Positions 51,289-63,566 of a DNA stretch of 64,000 bases are shown here, one piece after another. Both the position numbers and the translations under genes were made by a program. The notes below the pieces were generated by a model. That model was given only the letters and a program-made list of their open reading frames with translations. It ran no database searches and was not told where the DNA came from. Source of the DNA: Molossus alvarezi (taxonomy: Eukaryota > Chordata > Mammalia > Chiroptera > Molossidae); contig CM073889.1 of the NCBI GenBank assembly GCA_037176705.1, forward strand, positions 104,363,890-104,427,889. The letters run 5' to 3'. Every line of letters begins with the position of its first letter. Position 1 is the stretch's first letter.

Positions 51289-51431
51289 GACCTGCGCTTC
51301 CTAAGAGTCACGTGAAAACAGCCTCTCTGGGGCTGGCTGGAAAGGCGAGATCTCCTTTGCTCCCCGTGTCTGTGCCGACAGCCCCCGAAGTGTCAGAGGA
51401 GAGCCACAAACCAGCAGAGGATCCGGCCAAT
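51289..51431 (+). CDS. DCC: DCC netrin receptor, exon leading into P3
   Basis: A 143-base exon (2 + 141), acceptor ctatcgcag, donor CAAT|gtaagg. It completes the Gly codon from the exon 26 kb upstream, then reads [39 protein letters not shown] and HKPAEDPAN. The basic, Ser-rich [14 protein letters not shown] stretch is shared with human DCC. The changes seen are GPALPKS for human GPTLPKT and AEDPAN for TEDSAN. The end of the exon begins the conserved P3 region. It ends in phase 0, unlike the phase 1 ends of the earlier exons here. The open frame continues past the donor but loses DCC similarity at once, which supports the donor choice. Confidence 0.97.
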
Positions 51432-51886
51432 GTAAGGGCACCCCGAAACCCCCGCGGCATCGGGAGTGGGGACTGCGTGCAGATGAGCGCTCTCATTGCT
51501 GTGCCTTGCGCTGCAGCCCTACCCTTGACTCTGAAGAGCACAAACTCGGGGGAGGGTTACAGGAGGAATTTAGTTAAATTAAAAAATTATTAGTGCTTAC
51601 AGACAATCCTAGAAATACAAGCAGATAGCTATAGAATGTGTGACTTAACACATACCTATATAATACACATACATATATGTGTGTTTATATATCTTATTAT
51701 ATTTTTATATAGAATATAGACAACAGGTCCTTAAGTAACATGGTTTCATTCAGCGTCGTTTTATTATATTGGTGAGATGCTGTAGGATTAAACTTTTGTT
51801 TACATCATTCAGCCCACAGTAGAATGGGTTTCTTCATGTCATTTCACTTAAAGTTGCAGAACCCACCAGTGACATTAAGTGAGGAC

Positions 51887-51892
<6 letters not shown>

Positions 51893-51929
<37 letters not shown>
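51893..51929. repeat. (TG)n microsatellite
   Basis: About 18 uninterrupted TG units. Confidence 0.97.
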
Positions 51930-51931
<2 letters not shown>

Positions 51932-52174
51932 CCTTTCCCATGGAGTACCTTGGCATACCTGGAAATAAAACGATATAATCATTCTTTAAAATAAAAAAAA
52001 AATAGGAACAAAAAGTTATACGCTGTGGTGTTTTCTGAAGTTATCACACATAGCACTTAAAATGATAATTACAAATATGGAATTGAGAAGAAATTACAAA
52101 ATTAAAAAAAAATGAAGGAAGAAATTTAAGAAGGAAATAGAGAAGAAGCTGACATATTTACAAAATGAAAGGGG

Positions 52175-52386
52175 AGTCCGGCTGGTGTGGCTCAGTGGTT
52201 GAATGTCGACCCATGCACCAAGAGGTCATTGGTTCAATTCCTAGTCAGGGCACATGCCCAGGCTGTGGGCCAGATCCCCAGTGGGTGGCATGCAGGAGGT
52301 GGCCAATCAATGTTCCTTCTCATGGATGTTTCTCTCTCTCCCTCTCTCTAAAATCAGTAAAGAAAAAAAACAATTTTAAATAATAA
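52175..52386 (+). mobile_element. VES SINE (short subfamily)
   Basis: Contains 'GGCTGGTGTGGCTCAGTGG', 'CCATGCACCAAGAGGTCATT', and an AATAATAATAAAT-type tail. Flanks 'aaatgaaagggga' and 'aaataaaagggga' look like a target duplication. Confidence 0.94.
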
Positions 52387-52551
52387 TAATAAATAAAAGG
52401 GGAAAGTTTGTTTGATGAGAGACAAAGTGCACTAAGGGAAGAAGCTAAACGGTGTTCAAATTAGAAAATTCAGAAAGAACATCATGAAGACAAAATAATC
52501 TAAATTTTGAGAAAATGAACATTTTTTCCAAAAACGTACTGTAAAAGGTTG

Positions 52552-52787
52552 TTGTTTTTTTTTATCTTCACCCGAGGACATTTCTGCGTTTATCTTCAGA
52601 TAGAACAGGAGAGAGAGAGTGAGAAATATCGATGTGAGAGAGACACATCAAGTGGCTGCCACCCACACGACCCCAACTGGGGTCGGGGACGAACCTCAAC
52701 CGAGGTAATGCCCTTAGTGGGAACAGAATCCAGGACTCTCTGGTCTGCGGGCCGACGCTCTAACCGTTGAGCAAAACTGGCCAGAGC
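52552..52787 (-). mobile_element. VES SINE (long subfamily)
   Basis: An antisense copy from TTTTATCTTCACCCGAGGAC to AAAACTGGCCAGAGC. 'gtaaaag' is present on both sides (52541 and 52788). Confidence 0.93.
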
Positions 52788-53261
52788 GTAAAAGAGATTT
52801 TTAAAAGATGTTGCCTAAAGGTAGCAATTTAGAATACTCTAGAGTGTTTTTGAATATTATGTGAGAGAAAACATTTAAAAGGCTAAGGACCTAACATAGG
52901 AGATGCCTTGAAAAATAAGGACTAGAAGGAGAAAAAAGATGGAAAATAAACATATTAGGGTCTGAATCTGAATAATAATTTTTATCTAAGCAGAGCTAGA
53001 AATCGGGACTCAGGCCTCAGTTTGGTTCAATAACTTAATCAAACGAATGAGCTAACCAAGAATAATCAAGTCTGACAGCTCTGCACTGGCCAAAACAAAG
53101 GGGGAAAAGAAACTAACATGTATTGACTAACAAGTCGCCCACGCTGACTTGTTGAGTCCTCCCAGCTACCCAGGCAAGCTTGCTATTCCCATGACAAATA
53201 AGGAGAAGATTCAAAAAGCCAAGTATATAAACAACTGGGATGCAAATCAACACCACTGCCA

Positions 53262-53400
53262 TTTCCCGCACTGGCTGACCATCAGAATTACCTAGGAAGC
53301 TTTAAAAAAAAATAGAGAGAGAGTGATTCTAACCCTTTGTAGACCTACTGAATCAGAATCCCTGAGCCCAGGGACCAGAGGATCGGTGAGAGCTAATAAT
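53262..53400 (+). mobile_element. MER5-like hAT DNA transposon fossil
   Basis: 'ggctgaccatcagaattacctaggaagctttaaaaa' followed by 'ctactgaatcagaatccctgagcccagg' is the typical MER5A-type order. Confidence 0.7.
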
Positions 53401-53739
53401 CCAGTTTTACCAATGTCGTGGTTCTAGTGACTCCCAGTGAGGGACAGTTATGGAGAGTACGTTCACCAAGGTTCCTGCAGGTCAGCCTCTTCATTTTATC
53501 CATCAGTACATGTTTGCCATACGGTTACCTTTACAGCTACGCATGGAGCCAACCGTGCTGTGGGGTGAGGATTTTGTTTCCATACATAAACTTCTGTCCC
53601 ATTCCTCAACCCTTTCATTGGTCAAAGTAAAGCCCATCAGGTTCCAACACAGAAGTGAGCCGAGGTTGTGTTACACAGAAGAGGAATCTGGTGATCTGCA
53701 CTCTGTTCAGATCCTCGTGGGTAGTCTCTGGGAATGAAA

Positions 53740-53945
53740 AGGAGCTACGTACCGAGTATGCACCATGTGCGGGCCACTGGGGTGGGCACGGAACAGGCCA
53801 CAGGCTGCTCAGAATAGCCTATGAGACAGATGCCATCGTCATTTTACAGCAGACAGCTGTGCGTCAGAGAGGCTCACTAACTCGCCCAAGACCACACAGC
53901 TAGTGATTGTCAGAACTTGATTTGAAACAAGGTATTTTTTCACTC
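53740..53945 (+). mobile_element. MIR SINE
   Basis: 'ctacgtaccgagtatgcaccatgtgcgggccactgg', 'gccatcgtcattttacagcagacag', 'ctaactcgcccaagaccacacagctagtgattgtcagaac'. A good MIR match. Confidence 0.8.
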
Positions 53946-54084
53946 CAATGTGTTTTCCTCACCGCAGGGATGAAGCTGGTGAGACTGTGCAATCATTCCT
54001 CGCCACCTCTTGCCACCAGGCTCTCCACCCGGTGACGGTATTCTGAGCACGGCCCCTGGCTGTGGTCCTCTGTGCCATGCCTGA

Positions 54085-54270
<186 letters not shown>

Positions 54271-57200
54271 CACGTATTGCCGAAGAGACAAGGTGAATTT
54301 TCCAGGAACTTTGCAGCATACCAATTACCCATAAACAGCACACCTGGGTCCAAGAACGCTAACCAGTGTACAGGCCACCAACAGGACCACTCCGTTCCAG
54401 AGGAACCTGCAGCGGTTCAGAAGGAATAACCGGCCCTTCTGCCAGAGGCATCAGGAATTCAAGAACGATGGCAGTGAGGTCCCTAAACAAAAGCAAGGAT
54501 GCGTCTTCACTGCACCGGCAGAGCGGAAGCTGCTGGAATAGCCTGGGGGCTTGACCACTGCAGTGATCTGTTTCCCTTGACCAGGCCTGTCCCGTTCCTA
54601 CGTGGGTCTGGTCTCCCAAGGTGCACGTGCATTCCTTCAGCCTGCGCCACACCATGGCAAATCAGTGCGAGCTCACATTTCGTTTTCAACTCACAAGTAC
54701 AAGAAGCACCCATGGGAATTCCCTCCACAGAGCACCAAAGGATTGGATGTTTTCCTGACAGCACAAGAAGTAAACACGTAAACAGGCAAAGGGCAGTGAA
54801 TGCTGGTGTTGTGTGACAGTCATTCTTCTTGCCCAAGCGGCGGGTGTTAGCAAGTGGCTGTAAAACTCACCCGTGTTAGCAAGTCTTTGTAAGCCCTCCC
54901 TTGGTTAACATCTGTGTCTGCAGAACAGGGACATGAAGTCTGCTCCCGTTGGCATCCTGCCAGCAGCAGCCCATGTCCTGAAAGGATACAATATGCAATC
55001 TTCTCAGACACCTGGGGGTTGTGTGTTTCAGTTCCTCATAGGACACTTCAACTTGGGTGGCTTCCGTGCCATCCCGCACTGTGATGACATTGCAGAGCTA
55101 CAAGGCCGTCTTCCTCAGGAGCCTGGCTGGAGGCGTTCCCCCTGCTGCCCCATCCCGCCCCGACTTCCCCTCAGCAGCCGGCCTTGGGTTAGGTGGCCTG
55201 CTCCACAAGAGCATGGCCTCCTGACCGATGTCCCTGCTGCCCTCTGCAGGGCAGATTCCCTGAGAACAGGCCCTGAGGAAGGGAAGAAAAGTGGGAGGTC
55301 GTTTCAAACATTTCTTGGGTGATGTCACTTCCACCAACAGGGTCTTCCCTGGCTTAGAGTGGGCAGTATTGGTGAGTGGCCACCAACAGGCCCTGTTGTC
55401 AAGGGACCCTCCTGACGCCCCCCACCCCCGGCTTCCCAGAGTCAGGAGCAGAGGGTCAGAGGCTCTGACACATTGTAACTCCAGTAGCTGCTTTTCAAAG
55501 CGCATCTTCATTGTGAGCTAGAATCTTCTTGCCATGTTTATCTACCGTTTGGAACTAGGTGAAATTAAGAACATTTTGAGTGCACCCTTTTCGTTCCTGA
55601 ATTCCCAGCTGCATTTCGAGTTAATCCCTGTTTATGCAGCCAAATTGCCAAAAGAGAGCTAGTTTGCATATTTATCAGTTAGGTGACTTGAAAACCCAAT
55701 AGGAGAGTCTCAACTGAATTATTCCTTTCAGCTCTGCCTTTGATTTCAAGCTTGAGTAGGTCATAATTTTAAAAGAGCATGGGAGGGATAGGATCTTTAC
55801 AACCTAATAGCTCCTTTTATTAGGTGGTTAATTATATACGAATCCCTGAATGAAATATTTTGAGCAAAATGGCACTGTAACAGAAGTAATAATTCAGATT
55901 ATTTTTTTACAGTTTTATGTCTGGAAGGAAATCTGATGTCAGAGAGAGGGCTTGTTCAAATTGTTCATTAGAACGTCTGGTCCATTTGTGAAATTGTTCC
56001 TTCAACAAGAGTGCTTGTTCAATTTACTAAGATTTTCCTGAAGTCCTTCTTAAGAGCTGTGTGATGTTATTCCATTTAACATCTGGGTGCTTAGGGAGAC
56101 CCACTGACCTGGAACAAGGCATTTCATAACATAATGAATCTTGCAGAGAGAATCCATTACTTGGGGGAAAGAAAACGTTCACTGGGCAAGTCTTACCTTC
56201 TCGAGGTCCTTGAATGGCTTCCCCTTTCTAATATTCACAAACAAGGAACATTCTTTCAAGGTGCTTGACCTCCAGGAAGGTCATCCTGAATGCTGTTTGC
56301 AATCGGCTGCGAATCTCAGACTTCAGCGACTGAGTCGCATCTTCAGTCTGTAGACCGTATCCGGACAATCGAGACAGCTAGCATTGTCACAAAATTCTCG
56401 ACTCCTCTAATCATAGTCAATGACCTTAGGAAATCATTTTTTTAAAAATATGTGAAAATACACATTGTTTTCGGTGGCAGGTATATTTCTGATGCATGCT
56501 CTTGAAACATTCTTCACTGAACAAATAGAATGGTTCATTTTAGCAATGACTGGCCATGCTAACGTGTCTTCACTCCATGCAGTGAATGTATAGAAGTATA
56601 CATTTAAATTCTCTCAAGAGGCTCTTGTGTGATTTACCCAGTGGTTTCAATATGCAGCGACTTTACCGTGACCCCCTACAGCTCTGTTCCTCGCTCTGAA
56701 ATAGTTCACACGTGCGTAGCTGCCTGACCAAGTTAGCGGGTCACTTCTAAATTCCCCAATCTCCTGATCTCTTGACAAGAAGAAATCTGAGAATACTTCC
56801 AGATCGCCTCAATTTTGCTCCAACTCTGAGTCTAACTCATGACTTACAGGGCTTTTGAAGCTCACAAATCTCTCTGACTCCCGTAGGGCAACGCTTGACA
56901 GCCACCAGCAATGCTGCTACTAGGACTCATTTCTTCTTGAGAAAGAAAAAATACAACTTGGCAGGCTTGGGCATCCCCGCCCTGGGCTGAACTGTCAGGC
57001 GAGAGTGGCCTCTTGAAAATTTTTGGTATTTTTTTTTTGTATTTCTTACTGACAAGAAAGCGATTTTCTTTTCTCTAGAAATATCTGCTTTTGTGAAACT
57101 CTCAAGAACACACATAGTTCAAAAGCATAAAGCATATTTGGTTGGATGATGCTGTAGCCAAAAGTTAAATATTTCTCAGTGATGGTCGTTCAGTAAGAAA

Positions 57201-59295
57201 CCAGTCATAGTCACCTCTATGTAGAACAGAGTTATAAGCTTCTAGAATATTAAAAAAAAAATGGAACTTCATATTTCTTATAAAATGCACTTGCACTCGA
57301 ACAACCCGAAGAAAAAATAACAGCAAAGGTGATAACACTTTAGCACTCACTGGTTTTTTTCAATAAAAAATTTCTAAGTACAAGTCTTTCTAGAAGCTTT
57401 TATCATCTGTGCTTCCAGATGGTTGCTCATTTTTTATCCACCCTTTTGATTCATCTGTTGACTTTGTTTAAAGAAACATCTTCAGTCTTTTCCAATGTTA
57501 ATAGAGTGTCTCACACATGACAGTGGGACTGTAATTCCAACAACAATAAAAAGTCATCTATAAAGAAATCACTTTATCATTTTAGATAAAACTGTATCCC
57601 AGAATCAGATTTTTTTAATGATTCTAAAATGTCTATTTCTAGTCCTTGAGAGAGAGAAAAAAAGAAAAATTCCCTAGTTTTAGGTGTTTTCAGAAAACAA
57701 AATCATCTGAACTTTCGAACAGATGTGGGACAAGATGGATTTTCCTCCCTCACTAGTTTGCTTTATGCAACCACAGACCACCTGGAAGGCCAGAGGTTAG
57801 CATTCCCACCTGTTCATAACCACATGCACAATAGAGACCCCCACATTTTGGAGCTGCAGACGCTGTGGCACACTCAGATCTGCAATCTCTTTTTAAAATC
57901 ATTTTCAAAGCAACACCTGACTCACAATTCGTATCTGTCTAGCAACTTTCAGAAATCACTTCAATAAAGTACAGAAAAGCTTTCCACTGGATTCAAATGA
58001 TGTAAATTCAATGGGATACTTTAGGAAATCACAGAGAGGTTTTGTATGATATTCCGTTCTGTTGAAGATGATGCGCCCCATGCCTCAATGTAACTTGCTA
58101 CCCAAATACCTGTCTCCAAAAAGTATCGATTTTGAAAAGAAATGCCTGAGTATTTCCTGGTCAGTGAGGTTACATAGGAGACCAAAACCATAGCCACAGC
58201 AGCAAGTGTTTGCCCCTCCCAGGCTGTCCGCTGCTGCTGTTGGGCACCACTCACAGCAGACTTCCGGTTGCACTCTCCGAAGGATTTCTTCTGCTCTCAG
58301 TAGCGACCTTTGTACGTTGTCATCCTATGATTTTTGGTTGGTGGGAGAGCAACAGCAAAACTCTACAAGATGTCATAAACACAGACACATGGGCCAAGGA
58401 ATCTCACTGTGTGCTGAAAGTATTTTCAGATGCAAGGAAGGAACGTTGAGGAGGAGGAGAAATGCTGTTTTTTATTATTGTAGGGGAAACCTGACAATTC
58501 CGAACTTTGTGAATTGTCAGCTTGTTTGGGGGCTGGGTGGGTTGGGTATGGGGTGTACTTTTTATAAGTAATATTTAATTTATTATTTAGAGTGGCTTCT
58601 TTTTGGATAATTTATGATTTTAAAAAAAGGGGGGGGAGGGAGATCTGGTTGGGAATCTAGATGGTGCTGTTAAAGCTGCAGTGTTCCATGTCTCAGAGGG
58701 ACTGCTTTGGAAATGAATTGTCCACTGCTGAGTAGGAGAATGCGCCAGGCAAAGCCTCCACTGAATCTCCCTCATCTCCGCCTTCTCCCTTTCCAGGGTC
58801 ATTCAAACAAGACAACACCACTCTTCAAATATTCTGATAGCATTTCTCAGACCAATGCTATTCACCCTCTGCAAGGGCTTTGCAATTCAAGCAGATTGTT
58901 AGTGTGCTAGTGGTAGGTTGATTTGGTAGAAATGGGTATACTACAGCTTTAACTAGCCTTAGTGGAAAAAGAAATTTTTTGTTGCAACAAAACACCTTTG
59001 AAAAGAAAAGGTATTTGGAGCCTACAAAGAGTTTCTTTAAATTGTCAGACTCTAGCATTGTTAACCAAATTAGACTAGTGATTGCAATATTTAAGTGTAA
59101 ATCTTGTTCTATGAGAAAGGAAACTTGCTTACAGTTTAAAACAATGACTGTTTCTACACCATCTTGTATACTATACCACTCGAGGAAAAAGGGGTTTTGT
59201 AATCACTGTAGAACAGTCTCATATTCATTTTTTATAGAAATGTTATTCCAATGGTGCATTTTTTGTTTAATAAATAAAGTTTTGATACAAAGTTA
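54271..59295 (+). other. DCC: DCC 3' untranslated region, about 5 kb
   Basis: From the stop codon to the tandem poly(A) signal. No SINE, LINE or LTR is recognisable in the whole stretch, in sharp contrast to its surroundings, which fits selection on an mRNA tail. The length agrees with the long 3'UTR known for mammalian DCC mRNA. Internal AATAAA hexamers occur at 57362, 57545 and 57963. A G-rich run at 58528-58553 is listed separately, and a T/A-rich patch with ATTTA motifs follows it (58570-58600). Short open frames inside are not convincing. Confidence 0.85.
58528..58553 (+). promoter_or_regulatory. G-quadruplex motif in DCC 3'UTR
   Basis: Five G tracts (5, 3, 3, 3 and 4 G) separated by loops of 2, 1, 2 and 3 bases, on the mRNA sense strand. 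The short loops are of the kind that form stable parallel RNA quadruplexes. Any role is inferred. Confidence 0.75.
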
Positions 59296-59317
59296 TTTCT
59301 TAATGTTGTTTTTTTTT
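59269..59317 (+). terminator. DCC: Distal poly(A) signal and downstream U-rich element of DCC
   Basis: Two overlapping AATAAA hexamers at 59269-59274 and 59273-59278, with a likely cleavage point around 59290-59295. A GTTGTTTTTTTTT tract at 59305-59317 is well placed as the downstream U-rich element. The assignment rests on spacing and on the end of the repeat-free zone. Confidence 0.8.
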
Positions 59318-59400
59318 AATGCTACGTAAATGATTGATACAAAATCACCTGACCTTTGCCCCTGCCTGTCTGTTCTTACCTTCAGGATACATACTATCTT

Positions 59401-59640
59401 TTTTTTTTTTATCCTCACCCAAGGACATTTTTCGATATTTTGTTCAGATAGAGTGAGAGGGAGAGAGAGAGAGAGAAACATCGACGTGAAAGCGACACAT
59501 CCAATGGTTGCCACCCACACGACCCAACCAGGGCTGGGGACAAACTGCAACCAAGGTACGTGCCCTTAGCGGGAACTGAACCCAGGTCTCTCAGGACCGC
59601 AGGCCGACACTCTAACCGCTGAGCCAAACCGGCCAGGGCC
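59401..59640 (-). mobile_element. VES SINE (long subfamily) just past the DCC poly(A) site
   Basis: An antisense copy from TTTTATCCTCACCCAAGGAC to CCAAACCGGCCAGGGCC. The target duplication ATACTATCTTTTTT is at 59391 onward and 59641-59654. It sits about 110 bases downstream of the predicted cleavage point. Confidence 0.96.
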
Positions 59641-60454
59641 ATACTATCTTTTTTGACATGTGGCAGAAGCTCTCCTTGGATCCTTACACCATTTTTATGC
59701 ACATGCTCAGTATACTTCAACCCCAACCGCCAGTACCCATGTCCCTTTGTTGGACGGCTGCCTCAGGCTTCCAGAACTTGCTTTGCCTCCATGCACCAGA
59801 GAGTTGGAAATGCCTAATCACACTTTACCCACAGCTGATAAATATCCGGTCCCTTTGACCCTGATGGAGACAACACTGAGGTATAACCCAACGACCTCTG
59901 GAGTTCCCCTGCAGGGCTGAGCCAAAGTGACTCTCCGTGGAATGACATTGCTCCACAGTGCTGCGCCTTACATAGTGGACCCTCGCTGGGCTCACTGCCT
60001 TCCTCCTCCCCTTGCTGCCCCCCCCAATGGATTCTCCCCAGAGCACTTCATACCAACTCACTTCTACACAAATCTTTGTGTCAGAGTCTGTTTGGGGGTA
60101 ATTAACCCAAGATAAGACCCTTCTATTTTGTTCCCATTTCAATACACCAACCCCAGATAAATATAATACTCTCTCTAACCTCCAGCTATTGCATTCTTAC
60201 AGTGTCAACAACAGAACATGGGGACACATATGCATTGAACCATATATTGCTACAAACTTTTCTTTAAGAGAAAGTCATGTATTAATAAAAGTGTTATTTA
60301 CTCTTTTGGTCAAGCAGAGAACTATTCAGTAAGTCATTTCTTGAAGTCAATGCATCACAGGTGATAAGACAGGAGGGGCTTTCAAGGTCATCTAGCTTTT
60401 TCATCTTCAACCCATAATCATTTCATCTAGAGAAAAAAAAAATGTGTGTAAGCT

Positions 60455-61125
60455 TGCCAAAGACCAACAGAAATTGCTAGTGGCAATGCAAACTAGTATA
60501 CCCAGTGTGGAAAATATTATGGTGATTTATTCCTCAAAAAATTAAGCATACATTACCATATGAGCCAGCAATTCCACTTCTACCCAAAATAATTGAAAAC
60601 AGGGTCTTGAAAAGATATGTATACACCAGTGTTCATAGCAGCATTATTTACAATAGCCAAAAGCTGGAAACAACCCTGAAGTCTGTGGATGGATGAATGA
60701 ATAAACAAAATATGGTCTGTACGCACATGGACTATTATTCCATCTTAGAAAGGAAGGAAATTCTGACACGTGCTACACCATGGATGAACCTTGAAGACTT
60801 TATGCTAAGTGAAATAAGCCCATCACAAAAGAACAAACCATGTGTGCGGTTCCACCCAGATGAGGAATCAAGAACAGTCAGATTTTTAGACTCAGAATGT
60901 GGAATGGCATTGGCCAGGGTCTAGGAAGATAAGGGAATGGGAAGTAACTGCTTAATAGGTATCATGGGTCAGTTTTAGAAGATGAAAAAAGTTCTGGAGA
61001 TAGATGGCGGTGATGGTAGTCCAACAATGTGGATGTGATTAATGCTATTGAACTGTACTGCACACTTAAAAATGGTTAAAATGATAAAATTTACATCCTG
61101 TATGTTTTATCACAATTTTTTTTTA
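60455..61125 (+). mobile_element. Old L1 LINE 3' end
   Basis: Diverged L1 landmarks in + sense: 'gtgttcatagcagcattatttacaatagcc', 'ctggaaacaaccctgaagtc', 'ggatgaaccttgaagactttatgctaagtgaaataagcc', ending '...ctgcacacttaaaaatgg' and a T-rich end. Frames are broken. Confidence 0.85.
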
Positions 61126-61472
61126 ATTTCCAAAAAGGATATTCCAGAGCCAACTTCTATAAAAGTTGATATTTTTATTCTGACTCCTGAAATATAGATA
61201 GGATAATACCAAAATATTAAAGAAAATTGATATGCAAGAAATGCAAGCAACATGTTAACCACAGTCTATTTTACCTCGCACATATTATACTGCCATACTC
61301 AATTTATATAATAATTTCTTACAAGAAAATACTGTGCTGTTATAGAAGGCTATCAAGACGATTCTCTCCATGGAAAATTGGTTATTAAAAGAAAAATAAA
61401 ATGTATTACCAGAGTCTGACCTAGAGAGGAGTAGGTGAGGGGAGAAACCACTCTCTTCATTGCAAATATTTT

Positions 61473-61665
61473 TTCTAATTTTTTAAAAATATTTTTTATT
61501 AAATTTTAGAGAGAGTGAGAGAGAAAGTGAAACATTGATAAGAGAGAGAAACATCCATCAGCTGTCTCCTGCATGCCCCCTCCTGGGGATCCTGACCAGG
61601 AATCGAACCTGTGACCTCTCCTTGCATGCGACTATGCTCAACCAACAGAGCCACACTGACTAGGG
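61473..61665 (-). mobile_element. VES-type SINE, older copy
   Basis: In reverse it reads CCCTAGTCAGTGTGGCTCTG, 'CACAGGTTCGATTCCTGG' and a GA/TC stretch. The target duplication CTTCATTGCAAATATTTT is at 61455-61472 and 61666-61683, perfect over 18 bases. Confidence 0.92.
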
Positions 61666-62449
61666 CTTCATTGCAAATATTTTTATGGGAAAGGATTTGG
61701 AGCGGTCGAAGAATAATGTACTTTCTACCTTAAATACCCTGTGATGCTGTAACGAAGATATCGAGTAGGACTGTATTAATATGCATGTAAGTGGATTGAA
61801 TTGATCTGAAAGGAAGCGGATCGTCAGAGAGGCTTACTCAGCTGAATGCAGGAAGGCTGGCATTGCCTATTTCATGGAAATTTCCTTCCATTCATTGATA
61901 ACTCATCTGCTCCTCTTTTTCTAAACGTTTTAAGGGTGTATCTGTAATTCTTTAAAACATTTCCTGATGGGGGTGAACGCAGCGCTTGTCCCCTCCCCAG
62001 ACCACACATACAATGACATCACAGAACAGCCGCACCTGAGAACCCCTGCAGACTGGCCGAACAGAACTTCCGCAAGGAGGGGTGTAAAGAAGAGCCACGC
62101 CAGGCTGGGAACCGGGCTGGGAGGGGTGTCTGGGAGGGAGAGGCCCCTGAGGAGGGGTCCAGCCCGCACCAGCACCTGGAAGAGGGGTCCCCACACATCT
62201 GGCTGTGAACATCCGTGGAGACTGCTTCTGGGTGAGGCAGGGGCCTGCTGTAGCCCAGGTGTCCTGCAAAGGGGTCAAGCTCAGACTCACTCCCTCACAA
62301 ACACTTGCCCTACGTGCCAGCAAAGGGGCAGCAGCTCAGAAAGTTCCAGGGACATCCGAGGAGAACTGAAGCGTCTGGCTTCAGGAGAGGGTGGGAGAGG
62401 GCTGGACAGGTAGCTCCCAGGACAGCAGGGCGGGCGGGTGTGAGGCTGA

Positions 62450-62960
62450 CCTCTCATTATGGCTTCACGGTGCATTTCTCTGGTGATTAGTGACCTTAAA
62501 CATCTCATATGTCTATTGGCCATTTGGCTGTTCTCTTTGGAGAAATGTCTGGAGGTTCTCTGCCTATTTTAATCGAATTACTTGTGTTTTTGGTGTTGAG
62601 TTGTGAGAGTTCTTTATAAGTGCAGGATATTAAGCCCTCGTGGGATGTGTCCGCCACTGGCGAATACCTTCTGCCTTTCCTGAGTTGTCCTTTCGTTTTG
62701 TAGGTTTCCTTTGCTGAGCAAAAGCATTTTAGTTTGATGTCATCACATTGACTTATTTTTTCTTTTGTTTCCCTTGCCCAAAGAGACATATCCAAAAATA
62801 TATTACTAAAAGCAATGTCAAAGAGTTTCCTACCTAGTCTAGGAGTTATATGGTTTTAGGTCTTACATTTAAATCTTTCATCTTTTTTGCATTTATTCTT
62901 GTGTAAGGAGGTGGTCTGGTTTTCTTCTATTTATTTATTCTTCATTTATCTACAAAAAGT
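62450..62960 (-). mobile_element. L1 LINE fragment, antisense
   Basis: The + strand has 'ctctggtgattagtgacc', 'catctcatatgtctattggccatttgg', 'gagttctttataagtgcaggatattaagccc', 'gctgagcaaaagcattttagtttgatg' and 'gtgtaaggaggtggtctgg', which is reverse-strand L1 ORF2 order. Confidence 0.85.
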
Positions 62961-62999
62961 GACACTGTTTGGCTTCTGAGGATTTTTCATAAAGAGCCA

Positions 63000-63335
63000 C
63001 AGAGCTCCTGCCAGAACAGTCACCCTTGGAGCCCGGGGCTGTCACATAAGAAGGTGGATGACGCTGAGGCAGCCCGTATAGCCCACTGCGAGGCCATGTG
63101 TGCCTCTGGTTGGCGACCCCGGTCTCCGGGTCATCCCAGCCCAGAAGCGAGGCAGGTCAGTGAATGGGATGCTGAGTGACTGCAGCCCCAGCTGTAAAGT
63201 CGCCACCTGCCTTCAAGTCTTCCCAGCTGAGACTCCGGACATCACAGACCGGACAAGTCACTGCCACTCTGTGAAGTTCTGACCCATGGTATCAGCAAAC
63301 AGAATAAAATGGTTGTTTTAAGCTGCTAAAAAATA
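63000..63335 (+). mobile_element. MLT1-like LTR fragment (ERVL-MaLR)
   Basis: 'cttcaagtcttcccagctgagactccggacatcac', 'gttctgacccatggtatcagc' and 'aataaaatggttgttttaagctgct' match the 3' part of MLT1-type LTRs. It is cut off by the VES insertion at 63341. No internal retroviral genes are present. Confidence 0.6.
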
Positions 63336-63340
63336 CTTTT

Positions 63341-63506
63341 TGCCCTGGCCAGTGTTACTCAGTGGTTGGAGCAACCACCCGCACACCTAGGGTCTCAGGT
63401 TTGATTCTCGGTCCACGGCATGTACCTGGGTTGCAAGGCTGGTCCCTGGGCACATCCAGGGTGCATTCGGGAGGCAATCAACCAATGTGTCTCTCAATCT
63501 GATGCT

Positions 63507-63566
<60 letters not shown>

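Noticed and set aside
55098..55511. 137-codon minus-strand frame inside the DCC 3'UTR
   Set aside because: Lies in a GC-rich part of the UTR where long chance frames are expected; no domain seen.
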